Shown: positions 32,724-43,214 of the stretch, piece after piece | Layout: the number at the start of each line of letters is the position of its first letter | How positions within the stretch are numbered: the first letter of the stretch is position 1 | Program-made: the position numbers and the translations under genes | Notes under the pieces: generated by a model | The model's database searches: none | What the model saw: only the letters and a program-made list of their open reading frames with translations | Told to the model about the DNA's origin: nothing | Assembly (NCBI GenBank): GCA_904066235.2 | Contig: CAJFCV020000001.1 | Coordinates: 7,378,001-7,442,000, forward strand | Length of the DNA: 64,000 bases | Direction of reading: 5' to 3' | Source: Bursaphelenchus xylophilus | Lineage: Eukaryota > Nematoda > Chromadorea > Rhabditida > Aphelenchoididae

Positions 32724-33641
32724 TTAGTTATGTACCTGCATTTCTATAAAGTCTGTGACGGAAACGAATCTGCCCATTACGGGAGGCACGATAAAAAAAA
32801 CTACCTTGTCCTTTCCGCACACAACATAACCCATGGTCCCAGTCGTATAGGTGGGCACCGATGAGATTGCATACCTCACCACCGGGAACATTGACTTCAC
32901 ATTCCGTAAAACCTTCGAAATAAGCTCAAGGTCAATCCAGGGACACTCTCCTGAAAAAAGTTATTTCAAGATGATAGCTGTACCTTGCGAAATCAGAATC
33001 CCGTCAGACTTAAGAGCTTTATGAAGCAGTTTATAAAAATTGAGACCGAATAATCCTTCGGCTGGGCCTTGAGGGTCACTGGAATCGGTTATGATGACAT
33101 CATACGCATCCTCTTGATTTTTTAAGAATTCAATGGCGTCTTTTACAACAATAGTAACTCTTTCGTTCGATAAAGAGCATGAAACGGAGGGAAGGAACTC
33201 TTTGGAGACGGTGATTACATCCTCATCAATTTCACACAGAGTCACCTTTTGGACAGCGCTGTGCTTGACCACTTCCCTGACCACACCTCCGTCTCCTCCA
33301 CCCACAATCAAGATGTTTTTTGGGTCTTTATGTGCGAATAAGGCCACATGGGCCATGGTTTCGTGATAAGAAAACTCATCGCGTTCTGTGCATTGAATCA
33401 CCCCATCCAAGACTAAAACCCTTCCATAGGATTTGCTTAAATTAATATGTATGATTAAAGGAGTTCTTTCTAACCTTTGGAATACCAGAACATCCTGGTA
33501 GTGAGACCTTTTGTGATAGAGGACTCGATCGATCTCCAGTGAGAACGCCTGGCCCGCCCAATTGTTACCTAAAACACCTTCTCCTTGCTCGTCTTGATTT
33601 GGAGAGAGCTCAGAAAACCATCCCTTTCCCAATCTCTCCAT
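32724..33641 (-). CDS. spds-1: Spermidine synthase with atypical C-terminus
   Basis: The enzyme transfers aminopropyl from decarboxylated S-adenosylmethionine to putrescine. Exons 33641-32984 and 32950-32724 read 294 aa. Visible motifs: WPGQ-like WAGQAFSLE, KRSHYQDVLVF, the LDGVIQCTERDEFSYHE substrate loop, nucleotide-binding VGGGDGGVVREVVKH, the catalytic ITDSSDPQGPAEGLF and SVPTYTTGTMGYVVC. After GKDK the frame runs on for about 27 residues (VVFFIVPPVMGRF...) that do not match the family. The usual end, with LxYYNxDxHxAxFxLPxF, is missing. A GT donor lies exactly at this break, so a lost or unseen last exon is likely. It lies 109 bp behind prp-31 on the same strand. Confidence 0.88.
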
Positions 33642-33750
33642 CTTAAATCCAGTTCAATATAAAAAACCCCCCAAATATAAGACGAAACACACGGTTAATC
33701 AGAAGCTTCAAGTAAAAAATGTTCTTGTTTATTTACGCAAAACTAATAAT

Positions 33751-35378
33751 TTACTTATGAATAGGCATCTGAACTTTTCTGAAGTTTGACGTGGACGAGA
33801 AATAGGACGAAGTTCCCCCACTGACACTTGCCTTCGTATCAATCGGAGTCATGCTAATTATCTCTACACCTTGCACGGGAGTAAACGACACCGAGGACAT
33901 TGTTCCATTTGCATTCGAGGTTTTCAATGACGTCAAACCACCATGTTGGCGTCGCTGAAGTGTTTTTAACTGTTTCTGGGACATTTTGTGCTTGTTTTTG
34001 TTGTCAACAACAGTTCTTAATCTTCCTCCGCCGTTTGCAGTTTGAGATTTCATCTGCCCAAGAGAAAATCCGATAGCATCTTGTCTAACGTCTTCCTCAA
34101 TTTCAGCAAAGTTCATTCTGTTGGCCTTCTTCCTCATCTCCGTAGCTCCCATCAATTCCTTTTGCTTTCTTACTCTTCGTCCTCCTCTTTTTTTTGACGC
34201 TTTGTCCAGAGGTTTGGGAAGGGGTTTCTGAAATTTGACAGACGGTGGTTCCAGCAATTTGTCGATCCTCCGTTTTATTTCGGCTGCCAGTTGATCTCCA
34301 ATGGCTCCATCCGGAGATTGATGCAGGGAATCGACACGAGAAGCTAGGGCGCATTTCGCCGCAATGATTTTAGACGCTTTTTGACGGTGGTCCGGAGGAA
34401 GTCGTTGTACAAGAGGGTGGTAATAGATAAATCCAGAATGGGGATTCACAGCAGCCGTAGAAAATCCGGCTAACGTTTTTTTCTTCTTTCCTGGAATAAA
34501 GTAATAAACTCGGCAGAAGGTTTAACTTGATGAAGAAAATGTAAACAAATATAAAAAACCGTACCAAGCACTTGAATGTTGCACGCTGGCTGTTTGGCCA
34601 AGGGGCCCAATCCTCCGGCCTGAGATACGATCATGGCCGCGGTCCCAGATCCCAAGATTTTACATAGATTAGGAGCGATCAATGTCATTCTCTCCTCCAC
34701 GAACTGATGAATAAACATTCGATCGCTTTGTATCCTCTCAGCCATCTCACAAGCCTCCATTACAACTTGTAACTCGTCTTCTGTCAACGGAACTCCTTGT
34801 GTCGTTGACGCCGTTACACTTAGAATAATACAAGCCGAGGCGGGCAGCACATCCGCCAGGAGATCTTTGTTTTGCGCTCTTAAAGCAATATCATTCCCCA
34901 ACAACTTAACGGTCGCCATGTAATCCAAGGGCATCTGAACAAGAGTTTCCAGCTCTGGAAAGCGCTTTTCATATTTATCACGAACAAATTTGTGAATCAC
35001 AGTGATCTCCTGCTCTATTTCGATTGCCAGTTCAGACAATTTAACAACTAAAACATACTGGGCATCCGTTTCCAAGGGTGTAGTAAATGCAGGAATTTCA
35101 GGAAGCTTCATTAGTTCATTCATTTGTTCCACAGATTGCCGATATCTAAAATTAAAGCATAAAAAAGTGTTCAAGACTCTCGCTTTTGAAATCAAGATAC
35201 CGTACTCGATTGACGCTGATAATTTAGCAACATCTGTTATTTTGCTGTATAGGCCAACCTTTTTTTGAGCTTCGAAAACTTCTTCTACGGCTTCCGGAAT
35301 GTCCGATTCTTCCATGTGATAGTTTTCAACATCATCTCCATCATCAAGATCAGCAAGAAGTTCTTCGGCAAGAGACAT
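33751..35378 (-). CDS. prp-31: U4/U6 small nuclear ribonucleoprotein PRP31
   Basis: This is the spliceosomal factor that bridges U4/U6 and U5 in the tri-snRNP. Exons 35378-35206, 35145-34565 and 34490-33751 make 497 aa, against 499 in human PRPF31. It starts MSLAEELLADLDD, then has the coiled coil and Nop domain with the signatures FPELETLVQMPLDYM, SVTASTTQG, SQAGGLGPLAKQPACNIQVL and HPLVQRLPPDHRQKASKIIA. The C-terminal region keeps KKRGGRRVRKQKE (nuclear localisation) and FAEIEEDVRQDAIGFSLG. The first donor is GTACGG, not the next GTATCT, because only that restores the frame. An AATAAA lies 18-20 bp past the stop. Confidence 0.95.
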
Positions 35379-35643
35379 TCCTTTTACAATTTCCGCCCGA
35401 AGCCAGGTTTCAGTTCCGACAGCGGATTAACGAGAAATGAACGATTCGAAAAATATTTCCTAACAATTCTTTGCGCGAAACGCGCCTTTGAAAGTGCAAT
35501 TTTATACGACCAATCGTATTCAATTGTCAAAATTTACTACGAAACTTGTTGAAATTGACAGCTGTTGAAATTTATAACGGTAGTAGTTTGAGTTTTTATC
35601 GATAAACTGTTGTATTAGCTAATCGTCTAGTGTTTAATATAAG

Positions 35644-36422
35644 ATGGAGGTATGTGTCTTTTCTATTTTTATTTCTTAGTGTTCTTCTATCTGTTCAGAA
35701 TGTAAGTCCGTATTTGGCGATTTGTCAGAGCTACAGGAACATTTACCGGAATGCCTACTTGAGAGTTATGAGTCAATTAACTGGGAGAATTTCTCTCCAA
35801 ATGTTTCGATTTATGATGATGGAGAATGCCCGTAAGTAGAGGTTCTATATTTTCATCCTTTTAGAGTCAGTTACATCGAAGTGGAGACTTCAAATTTGCA
35901 AACTGAAGACAACAGACTATCAGCTGTCGTGAGTGTCCAGATTCCGTGTGAATGGAATGGTTCTGTGTGTACTGAAATCCCTAAGAGGGTAGCCCTTCCC
36001 GCAGTGGATGATGTCCCTCCAGTTATTGTTGGAAGTGGTAGGGTGACTCTGTTGTCTTCAAGTAAATATTTTTAGAAGCCGTAATAGACGGTCCTGGCTT
36101 AAGGTCGGATACCAAAATGAAGTGCCCGGTTTGTCATCTGATGCTATATCGTCATAATTACACTGTTCATTTCCGGATACATTCAGGAGAACGTCCGTAT
36201 CAATGCTTTTTTTGTGACCGCAAATTCAGGTAATTTTATTAATTATATATAACTCCAGTAAAATCTAGGACAACTTCATCCAGGAAAGTGCACCATCGAT
36301 CTCACACAGGCGAAAGACCTTACAGATGCCCACATTGTAACTATGGGACCGTAACAAAGCGAAATTTGGACAGACATATTTATAATCAACACTCAAAAAT
36401 ACAATATTACCTAAAACAGTAA
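35644..36422 (+). CDS. C2H2 zinc-finger protein (212 aa)
   Basis: Exons 35644-35649 (only ATGGAG), 35680-35831, 35865-36037, 36076-36229 and 36269-36422 are in frame. An N-terminal finger-like CSECKSVF...HLPEC is followed by an acidic linker. Then come three C-terminal fingers: CPVCHLMLYRHNYTVHFRIH, CFFCDRKFRTTSSRKVHHRS followed by H, and CPHCNYGTVTKRNLDRHIYN followed by QH, joined by classic SGERPY/TGERPY linkers. This is a sequence-specific DNA-binding protein by family. No ortholog is assigned. The six-base first coding exon is unusual but gives the only consistent frame. It shares a 265-bp divergent promoter region with prp-31. Confidence 0.75.
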
Positions 36423-36432
36423 TAAACAAGAG

Positions 36433-37065
36433 TCATTTTAGGGTCTCTGGTTTCATTGATGGAGGTCCGTAAATAAACTCCGCCCTCTTCAGAAACGCGT
36501 GAACCATACTCTTGGCAACTTGTGCGAAGACAATGTTAGCCAAATGACGGTAGAGGTTCGATTTGAATTCAAATTCGAGAGTGAAATGTAGCAAGCATGT
36601 CTGTTTGGGGTACTCTGAAGGGGCTTCTCCAAATCTCCAGATTGTGTCAAAGATATTAAACAACCTTCCATCAGTGCAGACCGACTAAAAATAGTTTTTA
36701 AAATGGCCGCAGATGTACAAACTTACTCTGATCACGTATGGATATACTGTGGTTACTCTTGATTTGTAATGCTCGTTAAGGGGAGGGAAGCCCACAAAGA
36801 GTTCTGCTTCTAAAATACCAGCGGATCTCTTGTGGATTACAGAGTTCTTACACCACGGAACAAACAGAGGGTAGTCTTCCACCTTGTACACAACGTGGAA
36901 AATCTGATCTGCCGAAAATCTTTTACCGTTAAGCGCTGCTACGGGGGCTTACCCTATTATGGACTTCTCGTCGTAAGTAATTCCGTGGCCACGCTGGATT
37001 TTATTTGAAATAGATCTTCTACATTGGATATGTTTGATTAATGATAATGTCCGGGAATAACTCAT
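36433..37065 (-). CDS. coq-10: Coenzyme Q-binding protein COQ10 (mitochondrial START-like)
   Basis: COQ10 binds ubiquinone in the inner mitochondrial membrane and supports its use in respiration. Exons 37065-36953, 36919-36727 and 36684-36433 give 185 aa. Residues 1-35 are basic and serine-rich without acids (MSYSRTLSLIKHIQCRRSIS), a typical mitochondrial presequence. The START-like domain shows FSADQIFHVVYKVEDYPLFV followed by PWC, ELFVGFPPLNEHYKSRV, SVCTDGRLFN and LEFEFKSNLYRHLAN, all COQ10 landmarks. The first intron is only 33 bp. The start codon lies about 25 bp from a repeat element. It converges with the zinc-finger gene; the stops are 10 bp apart. Confidence 0.92.
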
Positions 37066-37084
37066 AGTTCACTAAGAATATTAT

Positions 37085-37685
37085 CGCTAGGGGTGGCCAC
37101 CGGGCCTGACAAATTTTAAAACAGGCCGGCTTTTCTTCAAATGCGAAGCATTGATATTCAACCTTTTTATGTATAATATAAGTCCCAACATTAAAACATA
37201 TTTCAAAGCATACTATTACGCTTTTACAGAAGCTTCTGCAGAAGTGCTTAGATTTTTTTCGGCCTTTTTTCACACGGCACAGTGCATGTTACGCGACGCT
37301 GCAGCGCGCTGTCCTTTTCGAAACATTTTGCACTGTGCGATATCTTTTCGCGCGCCTAAAATTTGCGCCGATCCAGTTGAGAAAATTTTGGACTTGCACG
37401 TGCAAAAAGGGGTTTTTGTGCACCATGCGGCCCACGACAAAAGGTCTGCGCACTTTTGAAAAAGCGTATTACGGACCTCCTTTCAAAATTTTGCAGTCCC
37501 GGTACCGCGGTAAGGATCCTGAAGTAGTAGACTATTGTTGAATTTGAGATATTAACCTGGCGCGAAAACATAGAATGCCAGCGCTTGGCATTTCGACAAA
37601 CCGGGCCGGGTCTGAAAATATTATAGCTCAGGCCCGCCCATTTCAAGATTTATCAGGCCGGCCCGCCTGGCCACCTCTGGTGTAG
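37085..37685. mobile_element. Inverted-repeat element with AGGGGTGGCCACCGGGCC ends
   Basis: AGGGGTGGCCACCGGGCCTG near 37090 faces GGCCCGCCTGGCCACCTCTG near 37660. Inside it share GGCATTC/GAATGCC and CGGGCCGGG words with the hAT-like MITEs, so it looks like an older relative of that family. It also contains TTTTGCACTGTGC-type palindromes (37262-37345). No clean target duplication is visible. Confidence 0.45.
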
Positions 37686-37805
37686 ACAAGTTGGCGTGAA
37701 GACTGCGGTTATTGATATTGAAACTCTTTAGATAACATTGGTAAAAAGAGGAAGCGAAGGTATTCTTTTTTACACTATTTAAAGACGCTGTCGTTTTTTG
37801 AAAAG

Positions 37806-38438
37806 ATGGACTTTCAATCGGCGTATTTTCAAATCCATGGAAAGAATCCAGAAAATGATCAAAAGGGTAGGTGCGTGTTTCATTAGCATTCTCTTTTTAG
37901 AAAACCGGCAACCGTCGACAGGTGCAAAGGACGGGAGTAACGTCACGTTAAAAATGAATGGTTTAACCAGGCCTATAAACTTTAAGTTGACTTACCAATC
38001 ACCGAAGAAAAGATGCGACAGAGCCTCTGATTCCAGTTTGCTTGCATATTCCCCGATACGTTCAAGAGGAAAAACTATAACCGATTCCACAAAGAAGAGA
38101 CTTGATGTGTTAGCAGATCCAATCTCACATGGCAAGTCTCCAATTGATGTTTGGAACAAGTTGGGCACTAGTACAATGATCATATAGAGTACAAAATATG
38201 TTTTATTTCAGCGGAATCGATAAAAAATTTAACAAAGGAAATGGAACTTGAGGAAACAGAACCAGAAGATGTGGAGATCGTGACTTCAACATTTACGTTA
38301 GAGAAGAAAGCCATGAAGACACGAAGAGTTCATGACAACAAAGACAACTTTGTGAAGATAAACATGAGATGTAAGAAGTACATAAATAAGAAGACCAGTC
38401 ACAAGAAATTCTTTAAGAAGAAATTGCCACGTAAATGA
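37806..38438 (+). CDS. sld-2: Sld2-like DNA replication initiation factor
   Basis: Exons 37806-37866, 37901-38170 and 38212-38438 give 185 aa. The N-terminus, FQSAYFQIHGKNPENDQK, resembles the Sld2/RecQ4 start (W/F-x-F-x-x-x-H-G-R/K-x-P). The conserved Sld2/RecQ4 segment NFVKINMRCKKY is near the C-terminus, within a strongly basic end. Three S-P sites lie between (QSPKKR, YSPIR, KSPID); the first is a full CDK consensus. Sld2, phosphorylated by CDK, binds Dpb11/MUS-101 and promotes replication origin firing; Caenorhabditis encodes such a helicase-less Sld2. The overall match is short, so the name rests mainly on these two segments and the CDK sites. Its stop lies 6 bp from that of the convergent neighbour. 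Confidence 0.6.
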
Positions 38439-38444
38439 ATGGGT

Positions 38445-40420
38445 CTAATGATCGTCGATACCGTTCAAGGCATGGAACTTGTTAGCTTTAAGATTAGCGT
38501 TCACGTTCTGAAAATGAATAAAGATAACATAAGAATCTGTTAAAACCCACCTCGTTCTTCTTTTTGTTGCGTTTTTTGTTCTTGCTCGTAGTTGCTGTGG
38601 TAGGTGGCGCTGTAGAATCTTTGTTATCGTTTTGTTGGTTATGAGTTTCTTCTTTCTGAGAATCCACTTGAACAGGCTGGTCTTGTATTTGAGAAGGGGT
38701 TTCTTGTCTTTCTCGTTTTTCTTCGTTATTACCTCCTACATTCTTCTTCTCTTTTCGGCTTGTGGTCAAATGTTTGGTGATTGCACTGAAGTCAGGGGCG
38801 TTTCTCTTCTCTACTACGAGTGAGTCACTTGATTTTGTTCGATTGTAATTGGCCACACTTCCTAAAGCAGCGGATTACTAATTGTAATCGGCCATGACAA
38901 GTACCTGTCTCACTTAGAGTTTTTTCTGGCTTGTTCCGATTGAAATGCCCATCATTTCGGTTCTTATTATTGTAGCGGCCTTTCGGCTTCTAAAGATTAT
39001 CAAAGTCAGGAAAATAATTTGGATTTGTCGTAGAAAAACGTCTCTCCCCGTCGCAGTCGCTCACCAAATCTCCAGCCTCGACTGAAGATTTGGTGCATTT
39101 CGGGGCGCGACAAATCCACATTATTTTCCCGACAGACTGAGAATCGCCTTTTTCCACCTACTCGTCCATTCTCTCTCTCCTTATTTCTGATCGTGCTGGT
39201 GGTACTTTCGGTCTCATCAATCGTCGAACTTTCGTAACGTTTCCTGTTGTCTAAGAAAACGTTACAATAAAAATTGTATCACTTACGTTGTGGAATTCCT
39301 CCTACATTAACATCTAAAAGACTCGGAGCATTGGATGTGTTTTGTTTGTGCTCATTACGACTCTTCTAAAACATTTAATTAGTGAAAAAAAAACATGAGA
39401 CAAGATAATACTCGCCTCGGCATCCATCGAATTGAAAGGCGAGTTTTGAGACTCAGAATCCGGAGAAAAAATCGTTACGGTCTTAGACGATGTACGGGTC
39501 AAAAGTTTGAAAGTTTGGGTAAGACAAGGACCACTCTAAAGGAGCGGAGACAATAAAAATAATTGTCACAAACGTACCTGATGTGGATGAGGTTTCTCCT
39601 GGGTCTCAATAAATGCTCCATAATCAATGTTAACGGGCTTTGCTTTTCCGAACGGATTTGATTTTGTGGCCCCTGAAGGTTTAGGTTCAACGGGTGGAGG
39701 TGGTGGCCCACGCCATTCTCGATTGGCTTGTTCTACATTCCTGTCATCATTCCTTTCATTTGAATAACGAGTATAATCGCTTCTAAACAAAAGATAAAAA
39801 AAAAACAAAATAATCTACCTGATGTTAGCATGGGATGCTCTGACATCATTAGAGACGCGATTTCTTTGCTGCTGACTTTCACGGCGGTTATATCGTCCAA
39901 GATTTGATTCCTGTCCGTGAATGGGTTCAGGCCTCATTATGTCCACACATTTACAACTTAATGGATCGACGTATTCAATTAACATTTTTCTTCGATATAT
40001 ATCGGTATTGGTGAGAAGAAGAGCCTTGATCAAGTCTTCCTTATCTTTTAACTCCAATAAAGCATCGTTCTTGTAGCCGTCATCGTGAAAATAAATTTCT
40101 ATCACTTTATCCTCCCCTCCGAAAAAAAAATAAATATCTTCAGTTGTTGTTTGGGGACTTAATTCAGATACGTAGATCAGAAAAGGAGGTTTTAGTCCTT
40201 CTGCTGCATTTCTGAGTTCACGTTCATGATCACTCATCTGTGGTTCTTCCTAAACAAATACAAATAAAATAGAAACACTGCTTACCTCTTGGTCTTCTTC
40301 CGCAGCCCAGTCAGCCCAATTGTCCATATTGGACGTGAACTGCTTCAACGTCTCCGTAATGTGGGAATTTTTCGATACCTTCTCGGGTTCTGCTTCAAGC
40401 TTCTTTTCCTGGACCTCCAT
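38445..40420 (-). CDS. eIF4B/eIF4H-like RRM translation factor
   Basis: Nine exons (40420-40286, 40249-39819, 39782-39578, 39535-39416, 39365-39287, 39250-39162, 38989-38905, 38861-38551, 38507-38445) give 505 aa with every junction in phase. An acidic tryptophan motif, NMDNWADWAAEEDQE, precedes one RRM (PPFLIYVSELSPQTTTEDIY through KMLIEYVD). An arginine-rich tract, SNPFGKAKPVNID (an eIF4B/4H signature) and a lysine/glutamine-rich tail follow. eIF4B/4H stimulate the eIF4A helicase on mRNA 5' leaders. Length is nearer eIF4B than the short nematode DRR-2. The intron after exon 4 appears to be GC-AG, and the intron after exon 6 holds a MITE. Exons 4-6 are the least certain. Confidence 0.75.
38998..39143. 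mobile_element. TCAGTCTGTCGGGAAA-family MITE in the eIF4B-like gene
   Basis: TATTTTCCCGACAGACTGA at 39122-39140 is the family end; the left end, AAAGTCAGGAAAATAA, is diverged. GTGGATTTGTCGCG and GGATTTGTCG words mirror inside. It occupies the intron between exons 6 and 7, whose donor lies just beyond it. Confidence 0.6.
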
Positions 40421-40579
40421 TTCCCAATTATTTCGCAAATTATACGTAATACACTAACCGTTGTTGGATCAACCGCTTGAAAAAACGGAAAACCGTGGAA
40501 ATTTTCCTGGAAAATAAAAGGGAGACAGGTGACCCATTGGTCATGTCTCTCTTTATTGAATTTCTGAGTCCGGCTTGGG

Positions 40580-41030
40580 CAGGGGTGGTCGGCGGGCCGG
40601 CCGGCCTCAAAAATGGAAATTGACAAACGGGCCGGGCCGCGGGCCTGGGGTTTTTTCCGGCCCGGCCCGGCCCGTCTAAAATACAATGCCAAACCGTTGG
40701 CATTCATTGTTTTCGCGCCGGGAAAATTAATTGATGTTGTTATAGTTGCTGTTTCTCAAGTTCTAACACGTTTACAAGTCTATAGTTCCATTATAGAACC
40801 ACAAAACTATCACATTGATCCTTTACTAGCTAGATCAACGCCTTTTTTGCCTCAGTTTAGATCCCGAGCCTGGGCGCAGTTCGCAGAACCCTCTATAGAC
40901 GGGCCTGCACGGGCCGGGCCGGGCCGGGCCGGGCCTGGAAAAAGACTAGACGGGCCGGGCCGGGCCGGTGATTAGACGGGCCGGGCCGCGGGCCGAAAAT
41001 CGGAAAAATAGGGTCTGCTGACCACCCCTG
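40580..41030. mobile_element. hAT-like MITE, copy 2 (451 bp, perfect 8-bp TSD)
   Basis: The ends are CAGGGGTGGTC and GACCACCCCTG, with an exact duplication GGCTTGGG at 40572-40579 and 41031-41038. The body matches the copy at 1857-2310 nearly base for base except for GGGCCGGGCC-repeat length differences, so both inserted recently. It lies 160 bp upstream of the eIF4B-like start codon. Confidence 0.88.
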
Positions 41031-41059
41031 GGCTTGGGCCAAGCGGCTTGGGGAAATTA

Positions 41060-42065
41060 CACACCAATTTGTTTCCTCCTTACTATAACACCTCCACGTA
41101 AAGCGACGATATGATGAAAAACGAAGTACCAGTTGAGAGCTGAAGAACTATGATACAATACCATAAGAAAACATCCTAAACTTTCACCCCAAAAAAGGTT
41201 ACAGTTCATCCAAATTAGCACGCTTTAATGTTGCGTTTGAAAAAGGCCGCCAAATTAGGCAGAATTTTTTTGTCTGTGTTTTTTATGATTTGATTTCTCT
41301 GCATTGATTCTGAATTTGATCTGAATATTCTGGATTGATGCTGCCATCTTGCCGGAAACGAACAGTTGTCTCAAATGGCCGGGAAGAGACTTGACTCGAT
41401 CAATTTTTTCCCCGTTTTTTGTTTAGACAACCTGCAACCTGGTGCGCCATGGCGTGTAATAGCTTTGTGGCTTTTAAAAGCAACATCCAAAGGATATGGT
41501 GGCTCATTTAGTTCTATATGGAGACGAGCAGTTCAGTTCCAGACAGGTTTCATAGCATAAAATGAACTTTTACCGTTTTCTGTGGTCTTACAGTTTTTGC
41601 GAGAGAGTCGAACACCGAGTGCACACGAAGCAAGAATTCATAGTGTCTTCATACTGTCACCAGTGATAGTACTTGGAATAGCAATCACGAATTTTTTCGA
41701 AAATTTGGACTTTTTGGCTTACTGTATGGGTGTACTGTAACGCTTTCGCATTTTGATATCTCGAGAACGGCGTATCACGTCGACCCGTCCCTTTTTCATA
41801 TGATAGAGCTTTAAATTATAGGCAAGTTTACGGTTGGATATGTTTTTCTGCAGCTTACTTTAGATGTTAAAAATTAGCATAATAATCGAAAAATCAATAA
41901 TTCGTCACCCCTGCTGCAGCCTGCTGACAAGGGACGGCTTCCAAGTGCAACGCTAAGATTTTCTATAAATTTTGCAATACGCGTGTTTACAACTTCTTAA
42001 AGGGAGCTTCCCAGATCTCGCGATCACAAAATAATAAGTAAATCTTTTCAGATCTTAAAGAACTC
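41060..42065. other. Intergenic region with an old repeat
   Basis: Positions 41090-41470 are a diverged copy of the repeat at 1560-1856 and 2319-2430. The remainder, to the TOLLIP start, shows no open exon with plausible splice sites. The last 60 bp (TTTTCAG at 42045-42051) contain a probable trans-splice acceptor for TOLLIP. Confidence 0.45.
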
Positions 42066-42967
42066 ATGGCAACGACGGTTGAGAAACGGCTTCAACGAAT
42101 TGCGGAACTTCGCCAGCAGGTACGGACGAAGTCGCATATAATATATTTGATACGCAATCCCGTACAATTTTAAATGGTTGATCATATATTTATTTAAGGT
42201 GGTCGTAGGCACACTGGCTGAGGATTTCCTGCGAATGCCAACTACATCTGGTACGGCCTTTACAGGGGCTCCTTTAGATCCTGCAGTATGTTATGAACTC
42301 CTTGTATGCTATCCGTATAAGTATTTTACAGACTCAGTTTTATTCCTTTATTCCGCCGAACACTCGTGGAAGATTGGTTCTGAAGATAGTGGAGGCCAAA
42401 CTCACCAAGAATTATGGATTGGTAAGGATGGATCCTTATGTCAGACTTCGAGTTGGAAATGCGGTGTTTGAGACACATACTTGTGTGAATGGCGGAAAGA
42501 CTCCGGTCTGGAACCGAGTGATCAATGCGTATTTGCCGATTGGGGTCGAATCTGTTTATGTTCAGATATTTGACGAGGTAGTTGAAGAGTATTGCTTTTA
42601 TTATGTTTGATTTTGGTTTTAGAGGTCTTTCACCCAAGACGAGTGTATTGCTTGGGCCCACATAATTCTGCCTGATGGAGTTTTTGGACAAGAGACTGTA
42701 GACGAGTGGTACTCTTTATCCGGACCTCAGGGCGAAGGAAAAGAAGGAGTTCTTAACATTGTAACTTCGTTTACTCCAGTTGTCACCCAAGAAGCACAAC
42801 CGGAAGAACCTCGCATAGGGGTCAACTCCAATTTGGAGGAAGATGTGACCAACATTAAGGAGATGTTTCCTGAGGTGGATGTGGAAGTTATTAAAACAGT
42901 TATGGAATCTAACAATTATAACAGAGAGGCCACTGTGAACGCCTTAATCGAGATAAACAATTCTTAA
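42066..42967 (+). CDS. tli-1: TOLLIP, C2 and CUE adaptor
   Basis: TOLLIP is an endosomal adaptor that binds phosphoinositides and ubiquitin and works in sorting and aggregate clearance. Exons 42066-42119, 42199-42285, 42332-42577 and 42623-42967 give 243 aa. The N-terminal TBD-like helix (MATTVEKRLQRIAELRQQ) leads to LPxDFLR-like LAEDFLRMP. A C2 domain follows (RGRLVLKIVEAKLTKNYGLV, MDPYVRLRVG, KTPVWNRVI, TQDECIAWAHI). The C-terminal CUE has NIKEMFPEVDVEVIKTVMES and ATVNALIEI. The order and length match the family (human 274 aa). Confidence 0.94.
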
Positions 42968-43214
42968 ATTAACCCTTATCCTTACAGTGCTTATACAATT
43001 TTTAACGAAATAATTCATTTTATTTTTATTGATATAAAAACGCTGTGATCGACTAGTATTGGCTGAATACGTGTGTCTCACCGCAAACCTTTATCTTCTT
43101 TACCGTGCAAGGAAAACGAAGAAGACCGAAATAGAAATACTTTTCTCCACGTGTCGCGCGCGAATTAAAAAAATGGAAAGGAACTATCATTAATGGAAGT
43201 GTTTTAGGACTGTG
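42968..43214. other. Short intergenic spacer between TOLLIP and DPY-19
   Basis: 247 bp with the same-strand gene downstream. An acceptor-like GTGTTTTAG ends at about 43207, 7 bp before the dpy-19 ATG, consistent with trans-splicing of dpy-19. No coding or repeat signal. Confidence 0.5.
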
